Under the pieces are notes generated by a model that had not been told where the DNA came from, did not search any database, and worked only from the letters and a program-made list of their open reading frames with translations. From Acidobacteriota bacterium (GTDB lineage: Bacteria; Acidobacteriota; Terriglobia; Terriglobales; Acidobacteriaceae), in NCBI GenBank assembly GCA_021811745.1, contig JAJZNH010000841.1, positions 1-5,656 on the forward strand: a stretch of DNA of 5,656 nt. Direction: 5' to 3'. The position numbers and the translations under genes are program-made. Below, piece by piece: positions 1 to 5,467 of the stretch (position 1 is its first letter; the number at the start of each line of letters is the position of its first letter).

Positions 1-483
1 GCGCTGGCGCGACTCGGCCAGCGTCTCCTTGGAATCGGGCGGGATGGGTTGGAGCATGGCGCGGAATGCGCGCGCCAGGGAGAGCTTGTCGCGGAGCGAA
101 AATGCGCCGGCCGTGAGCAGACGCGGCAGACCATGCAACGGAGCGGGCAGCAGCGGCGTGGCGCCCAGCGTGGAGCGCCGGCCGCCGGGCTCGATCATGG
201 TCATGTCGGTGGTCCAGTAGATTTTGTCGAGCGCGTCGATGCGGCGGTAGAAGCCGATGAGGTTGGTGCAGCAACCGAAGAGGACGTGCTGGCAGTTGTC
301 GATGATCTCACCCACGCCGGGATGCAGATAGCTGCTGGCACGGCCGCCCAGGTAGCCGCGGCGTTCGATGAGTTGCACGCGGAGGCCAGCTTCAGCGAGG
401 GCGCAGGCGGCGCTCATGCCGGCTACGCCGCCGCCGACGACGGCGACGGTTGGCGCAGAGGATTGTTGTGAGGCGGGCGGCAT
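1..483 (-). CDS. hpnE: HpnE, squalene-forming FAD-dependent desaturase/reductase (5' part, cut by window edge)
   Basis: The first 161 codons are present, starting at ATG 483-481 and running off the left edge. The N-terminus has a Rossmann FAD-binding signature: a hydrophobic strand then GGGVAG at residues 17-22, an acidic residue (E40) ending the second strand, and the amine-oxidase/phytoene-desaturase motif GGRASSY at 46-52. The stretch after it (DNCQHVLFGCC, residues 62-72) is typical of the squalene-associated desaturase family. In that family HpnE reduces hydroxysqualene to squalene, the last step of the HpnD-HpnC-HpnE route. An AGGA (complement of 487-490) lies just upstream of the ATG, which supports this start although the spacing is short. 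The gene is separated from hpnD by 322 bases, so it may have its own promoter. A carotenoid desaturase is the main alternative, but the adjacent hpnC and hpnD make HpnE much more likely. Confidence 0.9.
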   Translation of the reverse strand, partial: MPPASQQSSAPTVAVVGGGVAGMSAACALAEAGLRVQLIERRGYLGGRASSYLHPGVGEIIDNCQHVLFGCCTNLIGFYRRIDALDKIYWTTDMTMIEPGGRRSTLGATPLLPAPLHGLPRLLTAGAFSLRDKLSLARAFRAMLQPIPPDSKETLAESRQR

Positions 484-499
484 CGGTCCTGAAAACGGC

Positions 500-505
500 A
501 TTCTA
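500..505 (-). promoter_or_regulatory. possible -10 element for hpnE
   Basis: On the minus strand this reads TAGAAT, a five-of-six match to TATAAT, placed 16 bases before the hpnE ATG in a locally AT-richer stretch (about 500-545). I see no convincing -35 hexamer at 16-18 bases upstream, so this is only a candidate. The 322-base gap from hpnD makes a separate promoter plausible. Confidence 0.25.
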
Positions 506-570
506 CTGTACTGCGTCAGAAAAATCGTTGTGAATTCATTGTCCTTGGTGTGTTTCTAGTGCGTTCTTAC

Positions 571-763
571 GCCCCCTGCGGGGGCTGGCTTCTGGATTTC
601 GCCTCTTTCTCCAGGCTTGCGCCTGGGGCTACCATCTCTCGCCCGCTTCGCGGGCTTTCAAGAGCGGGCGGTCTTTCGCCGGCTTCGCGGACTTTTGGGA
701 GCGGATTATGAAGTTTCAAGGCCATGTTGCGGGCTTTCAAGAAGCGGACTGGGGGCTTTCAAG
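571..763. repeat. array of small GC hairpins and GGGCTTTCAAG repeats in the hpnD-hpnE gap
   Basis: This is the bulk of the 322-base non-coding gap 484-805. Three perfect 6-bp hairpins follow each other: GCCCCC/GGGGGC (571-576/580-585, loop TGC), CCAGGC/GCCTGG (611-616/621-626, loop TTGC) and GCCCGC/GCGGGC (641-646/650-655, loop TTC). An imperfect fourth lies near 679-690. The 11-mer GGGCTTTCAAG occurs exactly three times (652-662, 731-741, 753-763), and a shorter TTTCAAG lies at 714-720. I see no credible gene here. Hairpins of this style recur between genes in Acidobacteriota as far as I recall, so this is probably a dispersed extragenic palindromic element. It could also affect transcript stability or termination between hpnD and hpnE. 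Confidence 0.65.
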
Positions 764-780
764 GCTGGATTGTGCCTTTC

Positions 781-806
781 ACAGCCAGGCATTTGTCACT
801 GGCTGT
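781..806 (-). terminator. stem-loop at the end of hpnD, possible terminator or mRNA-end hairpin
   Basis: A perfect 8-bp inverted repeat, ACAGCCAG (781-788) and CTGGCTGT (799-806), with a 10-base loop. It begins at the last base of the hpnD TAA stop codon (808-806). In the transcript the stem is followed by GAAAGG rather than a U-tract, so it is not a classical intrinsic terminator. It may instead protect the hpnD 3' end or cause partial termination before hpnE. Confidence 0.4.
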
Positions 807-1786
807 TAGTGGAAGATGCGGGCCCAGGCCATGCGCGCGAAGCCGACGCCTGCGATAAGAAGCTTGCGCGTGATAGGGACGCTGGCGCGGTGGGAAAAGA
901 CATCGTAGTTTGCGGCGCGGATGCGATCGAGCAACGCATGGTAGATGGTGACGAGCACCCGCATGGCAGGGCGGCTTTCGCGGTCGATGAGCGGAAGCAA
1001 GGACTCGGCCGAGCGGTAATAGTTTTCCGCGCGCTGCGCGATCTCTTCGAGCAAAGACCGCTCGGCGGCAGTAGGCGGCGCGGCAGGCGCGCGGTGGAGG
1101 ATGGCATCGAGAGAGACACCGTGCGTGGCGAGGTCTTCAAGAGGCAGATAGACGCGGTTGCGGGAGGCATCCTCGACTACGTCGCGGAGGATGTTGGTGA
1201 GCTGGAAAGCGACTCCGGTCTCTTCGGCCAGCTTTTCAGCGCACAGGTCGCTGTAGCCGAAGATGCGGATGCAGACGAGACCGACCACCGAGGCTACCAG
1301 GTAGCAGTAGCGGTAAAGATCGGCGAAGGTGGCGTAGGTGTCGGGCGCGCCTCTCCCGGCTGAAGGCGCGGAACTTGCCGCGTGGTCGAGGTCCATGGTG
1401 ACGCCGGCAACCAGCTCATCGAGGAGATGGAGCGGAATCTCGAAGCGGGCGATTGCGTCGCGGACAGCGAGGAAGGTGGGGTTGGAGGAGCTGCCGCCTT
1501 GGCAGACACTGCGCCACTCGGCCTGCCATGCGTCGAGGCGGCGGCGGCGCTCCTCAGGCGGGAGCGATTCGTCGTCGGCCAGATCGTCGGCCTGGCGCAT
1601 GAAGGCGTAGACCGCACAGATGGCGTTGCGGCGCTCGATGGGCAGCGCGATAAAGGCGTAATAGAAGTTCTTGGCTTCGCGCCGGGCGATGGCGCGGCAA
1701 GCCTTATAAGCTTTATCCAACCCGGGTTTGTCCGATGTATCTTCGCGCGTCAAGCCGCCTACCTTGTAGATCCCTGTCTCCGACAA
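806..1786 (-). CDS. hpnD: HpnD, presqualene diphosphate synthase
   Basis: A 326-residue trans-isoprenyl diphosphate synthase of the squalene/phytoene synthase family. By family knowledge HpnD joins two farnesyl diphosphates head-to-head into presqualene diphosphate, the first committed hopanoid step. Visible motifs: KNFYYAF at 39-45, the first Asp-rich motif DDLADDE at 67-73, YRYCYLVASVVG at 158-169, and the second Asp-rich motif NILRDVVED at 198-206 (D202 and D206), followed by RVYLP at 211-215. These motifs bind Mg-diphosphate. The start is TTG at 1786-1784: an in-frame stop lies six codons upstream and no ATG or GTG precedes the conserved region, which begins near residue 23. A purine-rich AGAGAAGAA stretch upstream could serve as a ribosome site. 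Residues about 134-149 (Ala/Ser/Gly-rich) look like a loop insertion before the conserved TFADLYRYC segment. It lies between hpnC and hpnE, which separates it from a plain phytoene synthase. Confidence 0.92.
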   Translation of the reverse strand: MSETGIYKVGGLTREDTSDKPGLDKAYKACRAIARREAKNFYYAFIALPIERRNAICAVYAFMRQADDLADDESLPPEERRRRLDAWQAEWRSVCQGGSSSNPTFLAVRDAIARFEIPLHLLDELVAGVTMDLDHAASSAPSAGRGAPDTYATFADLYRYCYLVASVVGLVCIRIFGYSDLCAEKLAEETGVAFQLTNILRDVVEDASRNRVYLPLEDLATHGVSLDAILHRAPAAPPTAAERSLLEEIAQRAENYYRSAESLLPLIDRESRPAMRVLVTIYHALLDRIRAANYDVFSHRASVPITRKLLIAGVGFARMAWARIFH

Positions 1787-1816
1787 CCAAGATTCTTCTC
1801 TTCATCTTTGCGCTTT

Positions 1817-1850
1817 CCCAGGTCCCTAAGGGGGACATGGGGCACCCTGG
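1817..1850. repeat. GC-rich inverted repeat in the hpnC-hpnD gap
   Basis: The 147-base gap 1787-1933 contains an interrupted inverted repeat. CCAGG (1818-1822) pairs with CCTGG (1846-1850), and inside it GTCCC (1822-1826) pairs with GGGAC (1832-1836). The following GACATGGGGCACC string resembles intergenic sequence I associate with Acidobacteriota, but that is from memory. It sits in the presumed 5' leader of hpnD, so it could form a leader hairpin. I see no gene in the gap. Confidence 0.35.
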
Positions 1851-1868
1851 AGATTCCGTGCTCTGCCG

Positions 1869-1874
1869 AGTATA
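1869..1874 (-). promoter_or_regulatory. possible -10 element for hpnD
   Basis: On the minus strand this reads TATACT, five of six matches to TATAAT, 82 bases before the TTG start of hpnD. No good -35 hexamer is seen upstream in the GC-rich DNA. It is offered only as a candidate internal promoter in the hpnC-hpnD gap. Confidence 0.2.
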
Positions 1875-1933
1875 GTTCCCAGCTGCCGCTCCGCGCTGGC
1901 CGCGCCTGCATAAGTGGAGTAACACGGTATGCG

Positions 1934-2896
1934 TCATCTCCGGCCCTGCGATAAGCGAAGAAACGGAAAGGCCTTGGTGCTGAGGGCACGCAGGGCAAGC
2001 TGGAGTTTGACGCGCTTGGAGATGGACGGGCGCGCGCTGAGAACATCGTAGCCACGGCGTTCGATGGCGCGCAGGATTTCAAGCCCACCGCGGCTGAAGA
2101 GGTCGAGATCGATGGCCAGATGGCGATGGACGCGGCCGATGAGCGGAAGGCCCTGCTCGAAGAGCTGGCGCGCGTAATCGACTTCGTGGCGCAACAGGGC
2201 TTGGAATGCGGGCGTGGCCGCGCCGGCGGCGATGGTCTCATCCGTGACGTCGAAGCGGCGCATGTCGTCCTGCGGCAGATAGACGCGGCCCTTGGCGTAG
2301 TCCACGCGCACGTCCTGCAAGAAGTTGGCGAGCTGGAGGGCCGAGCAGGTGAAGTCGGAGAGGCGGAAGTTTTCCTCGCTGACTTCGCTACAGGTATAAA
2401 GCACGAGACGGCCGACGGGATTGGCCGAGTAGCGGCAGTAACCGAGCACGTCCTGCATGGTCTCATAACGCTTGACCGTCTGGTCCTGGCGAAAGGCAAC
2501 GAGCAGATCCGCGAAAGGCTCCTTGGGAATGGAGCAGGCACGGATGGTTTCAGCCAGTGCGACAAAGACGGGATGACGCGCGCGGCCCTGGTAGCAAGCA
2601 TCCAGTTCCCTGCCCCAAAGATCGAGGAGAGCCAGGGCCTGCGCGGGGTCCGCTACCTCGTCGCCCAGATCGTCCGAGACGCGGCAGTAGGCGTAGATGG
2701 AATGAAAGTGGGGGCGCAGCGGCGGCGGAAGAAACCAGGTGGCGACGTGAAAGTTTTCGTAGTGCGTTTCGGCGAGATGACGGCACCAGGCGCGGGCTTC
2801 GTCGAGGGTGGGGGCGACATCGGGAATGCGATAGGTGGGTGGGAGGGCGGCCCAGCCGCGGGCGAGAAGGTCTTCGGTGTGGGCGGCAGCTGGCAT
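1934..2896 (-). CDS. hpnC: HpnC, hydroxysqualene synthase
   Basis: A 320-residue squalene/phytoene synthase family protein, paralogous to the neighbouring HpnD. By family knowledge HpnC converts presqualene diphosphate with water to hydroxysqualene, the intermediate reduced by HpnE. Evidence: ENFHVATWFLP at 47-57 (the HpnC-type N-terminal signature), SDDLGDE at 74-80 (first Asp-rich motif), YCRYSANPVGRLVL at 153-166, and NFLQDVRVDYAKGRVYLPQ at 191-209, with D195 and D199 as the second metal-binding motif. The ATG at 2896-2894 is the only sensible start because an in-frame TAA lies four codons upstream. No Shine-Dalgarno sequence is visible before it. It follows dehydrogenase 2 after 140 bases and precedes hpnD by 147 bases, so the three synthesis genes are less tightly packed than the dehydrogenase pair. 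Confidence 0.92.
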   Translation of the reverse strand: MPAAAHTEDLLARGWAALPPTYRIPDVAPTLDEARAWCRHLAETHYENFHVATWFLPPPLRPHFHSIYAYCRVSDDLGDEVADPAQALALLDLWGRELDACYQGRARHPVFVALAETIRACSIPKEPFADLLVAFRQDQTVKRYETMQDVLGYCRYSANPVGRLVLYTCSEVSEENFRLSDFTCSALQLANFLQDVRVDYAKGRVYLPQDDMRRFDVTDETIAAGAATPAFQALLRHEVDYARQLFEQGLPLIGRVHRHLAIDLDLFSRGGLEILRAIERRGYDVLSARPSISKRVKLQLALRALSTKAFPFLRLSQGRR

Positions 2897-2968
2897 GGAG
2901 TTATTTTAGCGGGGTGAGCGAGATTAACGAGCTCGCGGAGCTGGTTGCCCATGCGCCGTCACGGTCTT

Positions 2969-2984
2969 GCTTTTAAACAAAAGC
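2969..2984. repeat. AT-rich hairpin in the gap upstream of hpnC
   Basis: GCTTTT (2969-2974) and AAAAGC (2979-2984) form a 6-bp stem with an AAAC loop. CTTGC (2966-2970) and GCAAG (2986-2990) could pair instead. It lies between the stop of dehydrogenase 2 and the start of hpnC, in the 140-base gap 2897-3036. There is no T-tract on the minus strand after it, so I do not call it a terminator. An operator or a weak transcript-end hairpin is possible. Confidence 0.35.
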
Positions 2985-2985
2985 A

Positions 2986-3023
2986 GCAAGTTAGCGCCTA
3001 CCGCTGCGGGTACGGCAAGTTAG
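2986..3023. repeat. direct repeat GCAAGTTAG with 29-base period
   Basis: Two exact 9-base copies lie at 2986-2994 and 3015-3023. Between them TACC (2999-3002) and GGTA (3009-3012) form a small inverted pair. The position, downstream of dehydrogenase 2 and upstream of hpnC, would suit a regulator site, but a chance or slippage origin is equally possible. Confidence 0.3.
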
Positions 3024-3036
3024 TGAGTGAGGTGAA

Positions 3037-4308
3037 CTACGGCACGATGGCGGTCTTGATCTCGGAGGAGCGATTCATTAGGTTTGCAAAGACGCGGTTG
3101 AGCTCGTAGAGATTGGCATGGCCGGTGATGAAAGCGTCCGCCTGGAAGCGTCCACTGGCAATCAGATCGAGGGCCTTGCGGCAGTGGTCCGGAGTGTGGT
3201 GGAAGGTGGCGCGGAGGGTAATGTCGCTGTAATGGACGCGGTTGGTGTCGAGGGTGACCTGCGTGTCGACGGCACATCCGCCAAAGAAGTTCACGGTGCC
3301 ACCTTTGCGCACCAGTTCGACCGCCTCCTGCCATGCGGCAGGAATGCCCACCGCTTCAATGGCAATGTCCACACCGCGATTGTTCGGAGTCAGGGCACGG
3401 GTTTGATGGATGGCCGCGGGAATGCTGGCAGTCTGCACCACGTGGGCCGCGCCCAACTGCCGCGCCGCCTCCACCTGACCGTCGTGTTTCACAAGCGCGA
3501 TGACCTCATAACCGGCCAGCGCGGCCACATGCAGGATCATCAGGCCCAGCGGGCCGCCGCCGATCACGGCCACCGTGTCGCCGGGACGGGGATTCGAATC
3601 TTCAAAGCCGTGCACCGCGCAGGCGAGCGGCTCTGTGAGCGCGGCGTGCTCCAGTGCGACGTGGGCGGGAACCTGGAGCGTGTTCTTAGCCACGATGCGG
3701 GCCGGAATGCGAATGTACTCGGCGTATGCGCCGTTGTTGAAGAGCAGGTCGTCGCAGAGGTTTTCCTGGCTGCGGGAGCAGAAGTAGCACTTGCCGCAGG
3801 GAGCGGAGTTGAGCGCCACAACACGGTCGCCGGGAGCAAAATCGGTGACGCCCTCGCCAGCTTCTACTACCGTCCCGGCCTGTTCGTGGCCGAAAAGGGC
3901 GGGAGGGACGATCATGCGCGCGTGGTAGCCGCGACGGAAGACCTTGAGATCGGTTCCGCAGGTGAGAGCGGCGCCGACGCGAACGATCAGTTCTCCCGCG
4001 GCGGCCCTGGGAACGGGAACCTGCTCGATGCGTATATCTTCGCGGCCGTGCAGAATGGCGGCGCGCATCATGAGGCCGTGGAGGAGCGCATTCTCCACCG
4101 TTTTGCGGCCCTGATGAACGACGGTCGAAACCTTCCTGCGGCCCTCAACGACGACCGTTTCGATCGTATCGAGGCCTGCCTCGACAACCGTCTCGACAGT
4201 ATTCAGGCCCCCCTCGACGACGGTCTCGGCCTTCTTGCGGCCCTCTTCCACGACCGTCTTGACGGTCTTGCGGCCGCGGAGGATCGCGTCTTTGACCGTA
4301 CGCGCCAT
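3037..4308 (-). CDS. zinc-dependent medium-chain dehydrogenase with N-terminal 11-residue-repeat extension
   Basis: A 423-residue protein in two parts. Residues 1-77 are seven tandem 11-mers (listed separately). Residues 80-423 are a complete medium-chain dehydrogenase of the threonine/sorbitol dehydrogenase type, usually about 345 residues. Catalytic zinc ligands expected in the family are present: C117 in CGTD, H141-E142 in GHE, and E226 in TEPL. The structural zinc cluster C171-x2-C174-x2-C177-x7-C185 is intact. The nucleotide-binding loop is GGGPLG (250-255). The Asp that usually ends the second Rossmann strand and selects NAD is replaced by V273, followed by K274-H275, so cofactor use may differ from that of its neighbour. 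ATG 4308 is preferred: AGGGG lies 6 bases upstream and the repeats are conserved at protein level. The internal ATGs at 4071 and 4068 lack a ribosome site. The gene is 9 bases from dehydrogenase 1, probably co-translated with it. The substrate is unknown; a hopanoid side-chain polyol or aldehyde is an inference from context. Confidence 0.85.
   Translation of the reverse strand: MARTVKDAILRGRKTVKTVVEEGRKKAETVVEGGLNTVETVVEAGLDTIETVVVEGRRKVSTVVHQGRKTVENALLHGLMMRAAILHGREDIRIEQVPVPRAAAGELIVRVGAALTCGTDLKVFRRGYHARMIVPPALFGHEQAGTVVEAGEGVTDFAPGDRVVALNSAPCGKCYFCSRSQENLCDDLLFNNGAYAEYIRIPARIVAKNTLQVPAHVALEHAALTEPLACAVHGFEDSNPRPGDTVAVIGGGPLGLMILHVAALAGYEVIALVKHDGQVEAARQLGAAHVVQTASIPAAIHQTRALTPNNRGVDIAIEAVGIPAAWQEAVELVRKGGTVNFFGGCAVDTQVTLDTNRVHYSDITLRATFHHTPDHCRKALDLIASGRFQADAFITGHANLYELNRVFANLMNRSSEIKTAIVP
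4078..4308 (-). repeat. seven tandem 33-base units encoding 11-residue (hendecad) repeats
   Basis: Codons 1-77 of dehydrogenase 2 divide exactly into seven units of 11 residues with consensus G-R/L-K-T-V-E-T-V-V-E-x. Examples are GRKTVKTVVEE (codons 12-22) and GLNTVETVVEA (34-44). Positions 5, 8 and 9 are almost always V, I, L or A, and position 1 is Gly in units 2-7. Charged residues and Thr fill the rest. Taking position 5 as 'a' puts the hydrophobics at a, d and e with Gly at h, the hendecad pattern of an amphipathic helix or right-handed coiled coil. The Val and Thr codons vary between units (GTC/GTG/GTT, ACC/ACG/ACT) while the residues stay the same. That suggests selection on the protein rather than recent DNA duplication. 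Dehydrogenase 1 has no such extension. Confidence 0.85.
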
Positions 4309-4314
4309 AGGGAT

Positions 4315-4319
4315 CCCCT
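4315..4319 (-). promoter_or_regulatory. ribosome binding site of dehydrogenase 2, overlapping the stop of dehydrogenase 1
   Basis: On the minus strand this reads AGGGG, 6 bases before ATG 4308, and its first two bases belong to the TAG stop (4320-4318) of dehydrogenase 1. The arrangement suggests translational coupling. It also decides the start in favour of the repeat-bearing form of dehydrogenase 2. Confidence 0.55.
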
Positions 4320-5448
4320 AGATTGCGCCTGCCCCAGGCACAGGCTCAATCATAATCTTCATGGAGCCGGGCTGGGGGTGGGAAGCGATTTCGATGGCCT
4401 CGACCGCCTCTTCAAGCGAGAAGCGGTGCGAGATGAGCTGCGTTAAATCGAACCCGTTGCGGTAGCCGTCGAAGACCAGACGGGTGACCTCGCCGAGAAT
4501 CGGGAACGAAGAAGAGTATGAGCCGAGAAGGGTCTTCTCATCCACACAAACCGCCGCCGGGTCGATGGTGGCCTCGCCGTGCTGGGTTTGGGCAAAGAGC
4601 AGGACCTTGCCGCCGGGGCGGACGGCGTCCATAGCGGTTCGGATGAGCGCATTCCCGCCCACCGCGAGAATGACGGCGTCGGCACCACGGCCATCGGTCG
4701 CCGCAAAGACGCGCTCGACCACGCTCTCCTTGTCGGCGTGAATCGGATCCTTGAGGCCGAAGCGGGCGGCGATGGCGTGGCGCTCAGGGAAAAGGTCGGA
4801 GGTGAGGACGCGGGCGCCGGCACGGCGCGCCAAGGCGGCGTGCATGAGCCCGATGGGGCCCTGGCCGATGACCAGTACGGTGTCGTCGGAGGCCAAGTTA
4901 AGCATTTTGACGCCCTTCAAAACGGTGTTCAGCGGCTCGACGAAGGCCGCCTGCTCGAAGGGTACGCCGTCGGGAATTTTAACCACGCCGCCGCGGGCCA
5001 CCACAAAGTCCATCACGCGTACGTACTCGGCAAATCCGCCGCCGGAGGGCTCAAAGCCCGCGGTGGCGCCGGTCTTCTTGTAGAGCGGGCACTGCGCCGG
5101 AGTCTGCTTGCGGCAGTAATAGCACTCGCCGCAAGGGACGTGGTGAAAGCTCATCACGCGGTCGCCCAGGGCATAGCCGGCGACGCCTTCGCCCACGGCA
5201 GCCACGATTCCGGCCATCTCGTGGCCAAAGATGCGGGGCGCGGAGTGCGAGCCCATGTGAATTTTCTTGAGATCGGTGCCGCAAACACCGCATGTAGCAA
5301 TCTTGATCAACAACTCACCGGGGCCGATGCGAGGCACTGGGACGGTTTCCACGCGCATATCGTTGATGCCGTGATAGACAACGGCGCGCATAGAGGCGGG
5401 AATGGAACAAGCGACCTGGGATGCGGGGCTGGAAATTTGGGTAGCCAT
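4318..5448 (-). CDS. zinc-dependent medium-chain dehydrogenase, threonine/sorbitol dehydrogenase-like
   Basis: A 376-residue enzyme counted from ATG 5448. Family motifs are complete: catalytic zinc ligands C56 (CGTD), H75-E76 (GHE) and E171 (VEPL), the structural zinc cluster C106-x2-C109-x2-C112-x7-C120, and the Rossmann loop GQGPIG at 195-200. D218 ends the second strand, which favours NAD(H). Such enzymes interconvert an alcohol and a ketone or aldehyde, often in polyols or amino alcohols; the exact substrate cannot be read from sequence. The conserved domain starts at MRAVVYHG (M20, ATG 5391), so the 19-residue Ser/Ala-rich leader may be real or a start-site error. Neither ATG has a good Shine-Dalgarno sequence; the stretch before 5448 is A-rich. 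A GTG at 5532 in the same frame would overlap the upstream gene by 65 bases and is rejected. It lies 19 bases after the hpnG-like stop and 9 bases before dehydrogenase 2, which points to one operon. Confidence 0.87.
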   Translation of the reverse strand: MATQISSPASQVACSIPASMRAVVYHGINDMRVETVPVPRIGPGELLIKIATCGVCGTDLKKIHMGSHSAPRIFGHEMAGIVAAVGEGVAGYALGDRVMSFHHVPCGECYYCRKQTPAQCPLYKKTGATAGFEPSGGGFAEYVRVMDFVVARGGVVKIPDGVPFEQAAFVEPLNTVLKGVKMLNLASDDTVLVIGQGPIGLMHAALARRAGARVLTSDLFPERHAIAARFGLKDPIHADKESVVERVFAATDGRGADAVILAVGGNALIRTAMDAVRPGGKVLLFAQTQHGEATIDPAAVCVDEKTLLGSYSSSFPILGEVTRLVFDGYRNGFDLTQLISHRFSLEEAVEAIEIASHPQPGSMKIMIEPVPGAGAI

Positions 5449-5467
5449 TCGTTTTTTTGTTTTGACC

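Noticed and set aside
617..1363. Plus-strand open frame covering the hairpin gap and the opposite strand of hpnD
   Set aside because: Its start lies inside the palindromic repeats and the rest is antisense to hpnD. The product is low-complexity and unrecognisable.
1713..1937. Small minus-strand frame of 74 codons whose ATG overlaps the hpnC stop (ATGA)
   Set aside because: The ATGA junction is suggestive of coupling, but the frame runs through the inverted-repeat gap and into hpnD out of frame. Its composition is not protein-like and no family is recognised.
2120..2917. Plus-strand open frame opposite hpnC
   Set aside because: It mirrors the hpnC coding region, with no family motif and no ribosome site.
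2966..2990. Intrinsic terminator after dehydrogenase 2
   Set aside because: The stem is AT-rich and only 6 bp, and no T-tract follows it on the minus strand.
4078..4308. CRISPR-like or simple DNA satellite array
   Set aside because: The 33-base units have no identical repeat/spacer pattern. They are in frame, diverged at synonymous sites and conserved as amino acids, so they are a protein repeat.
3118..4446. Long plus-strand open frame of 442 codons opposite the two dehydrogenases
   Set aside because: It is antisense to two genes with complete zinc and Rossmann motifs. Its product has no recognisable domain, and long antisense frames are common in GC-rich DNA.
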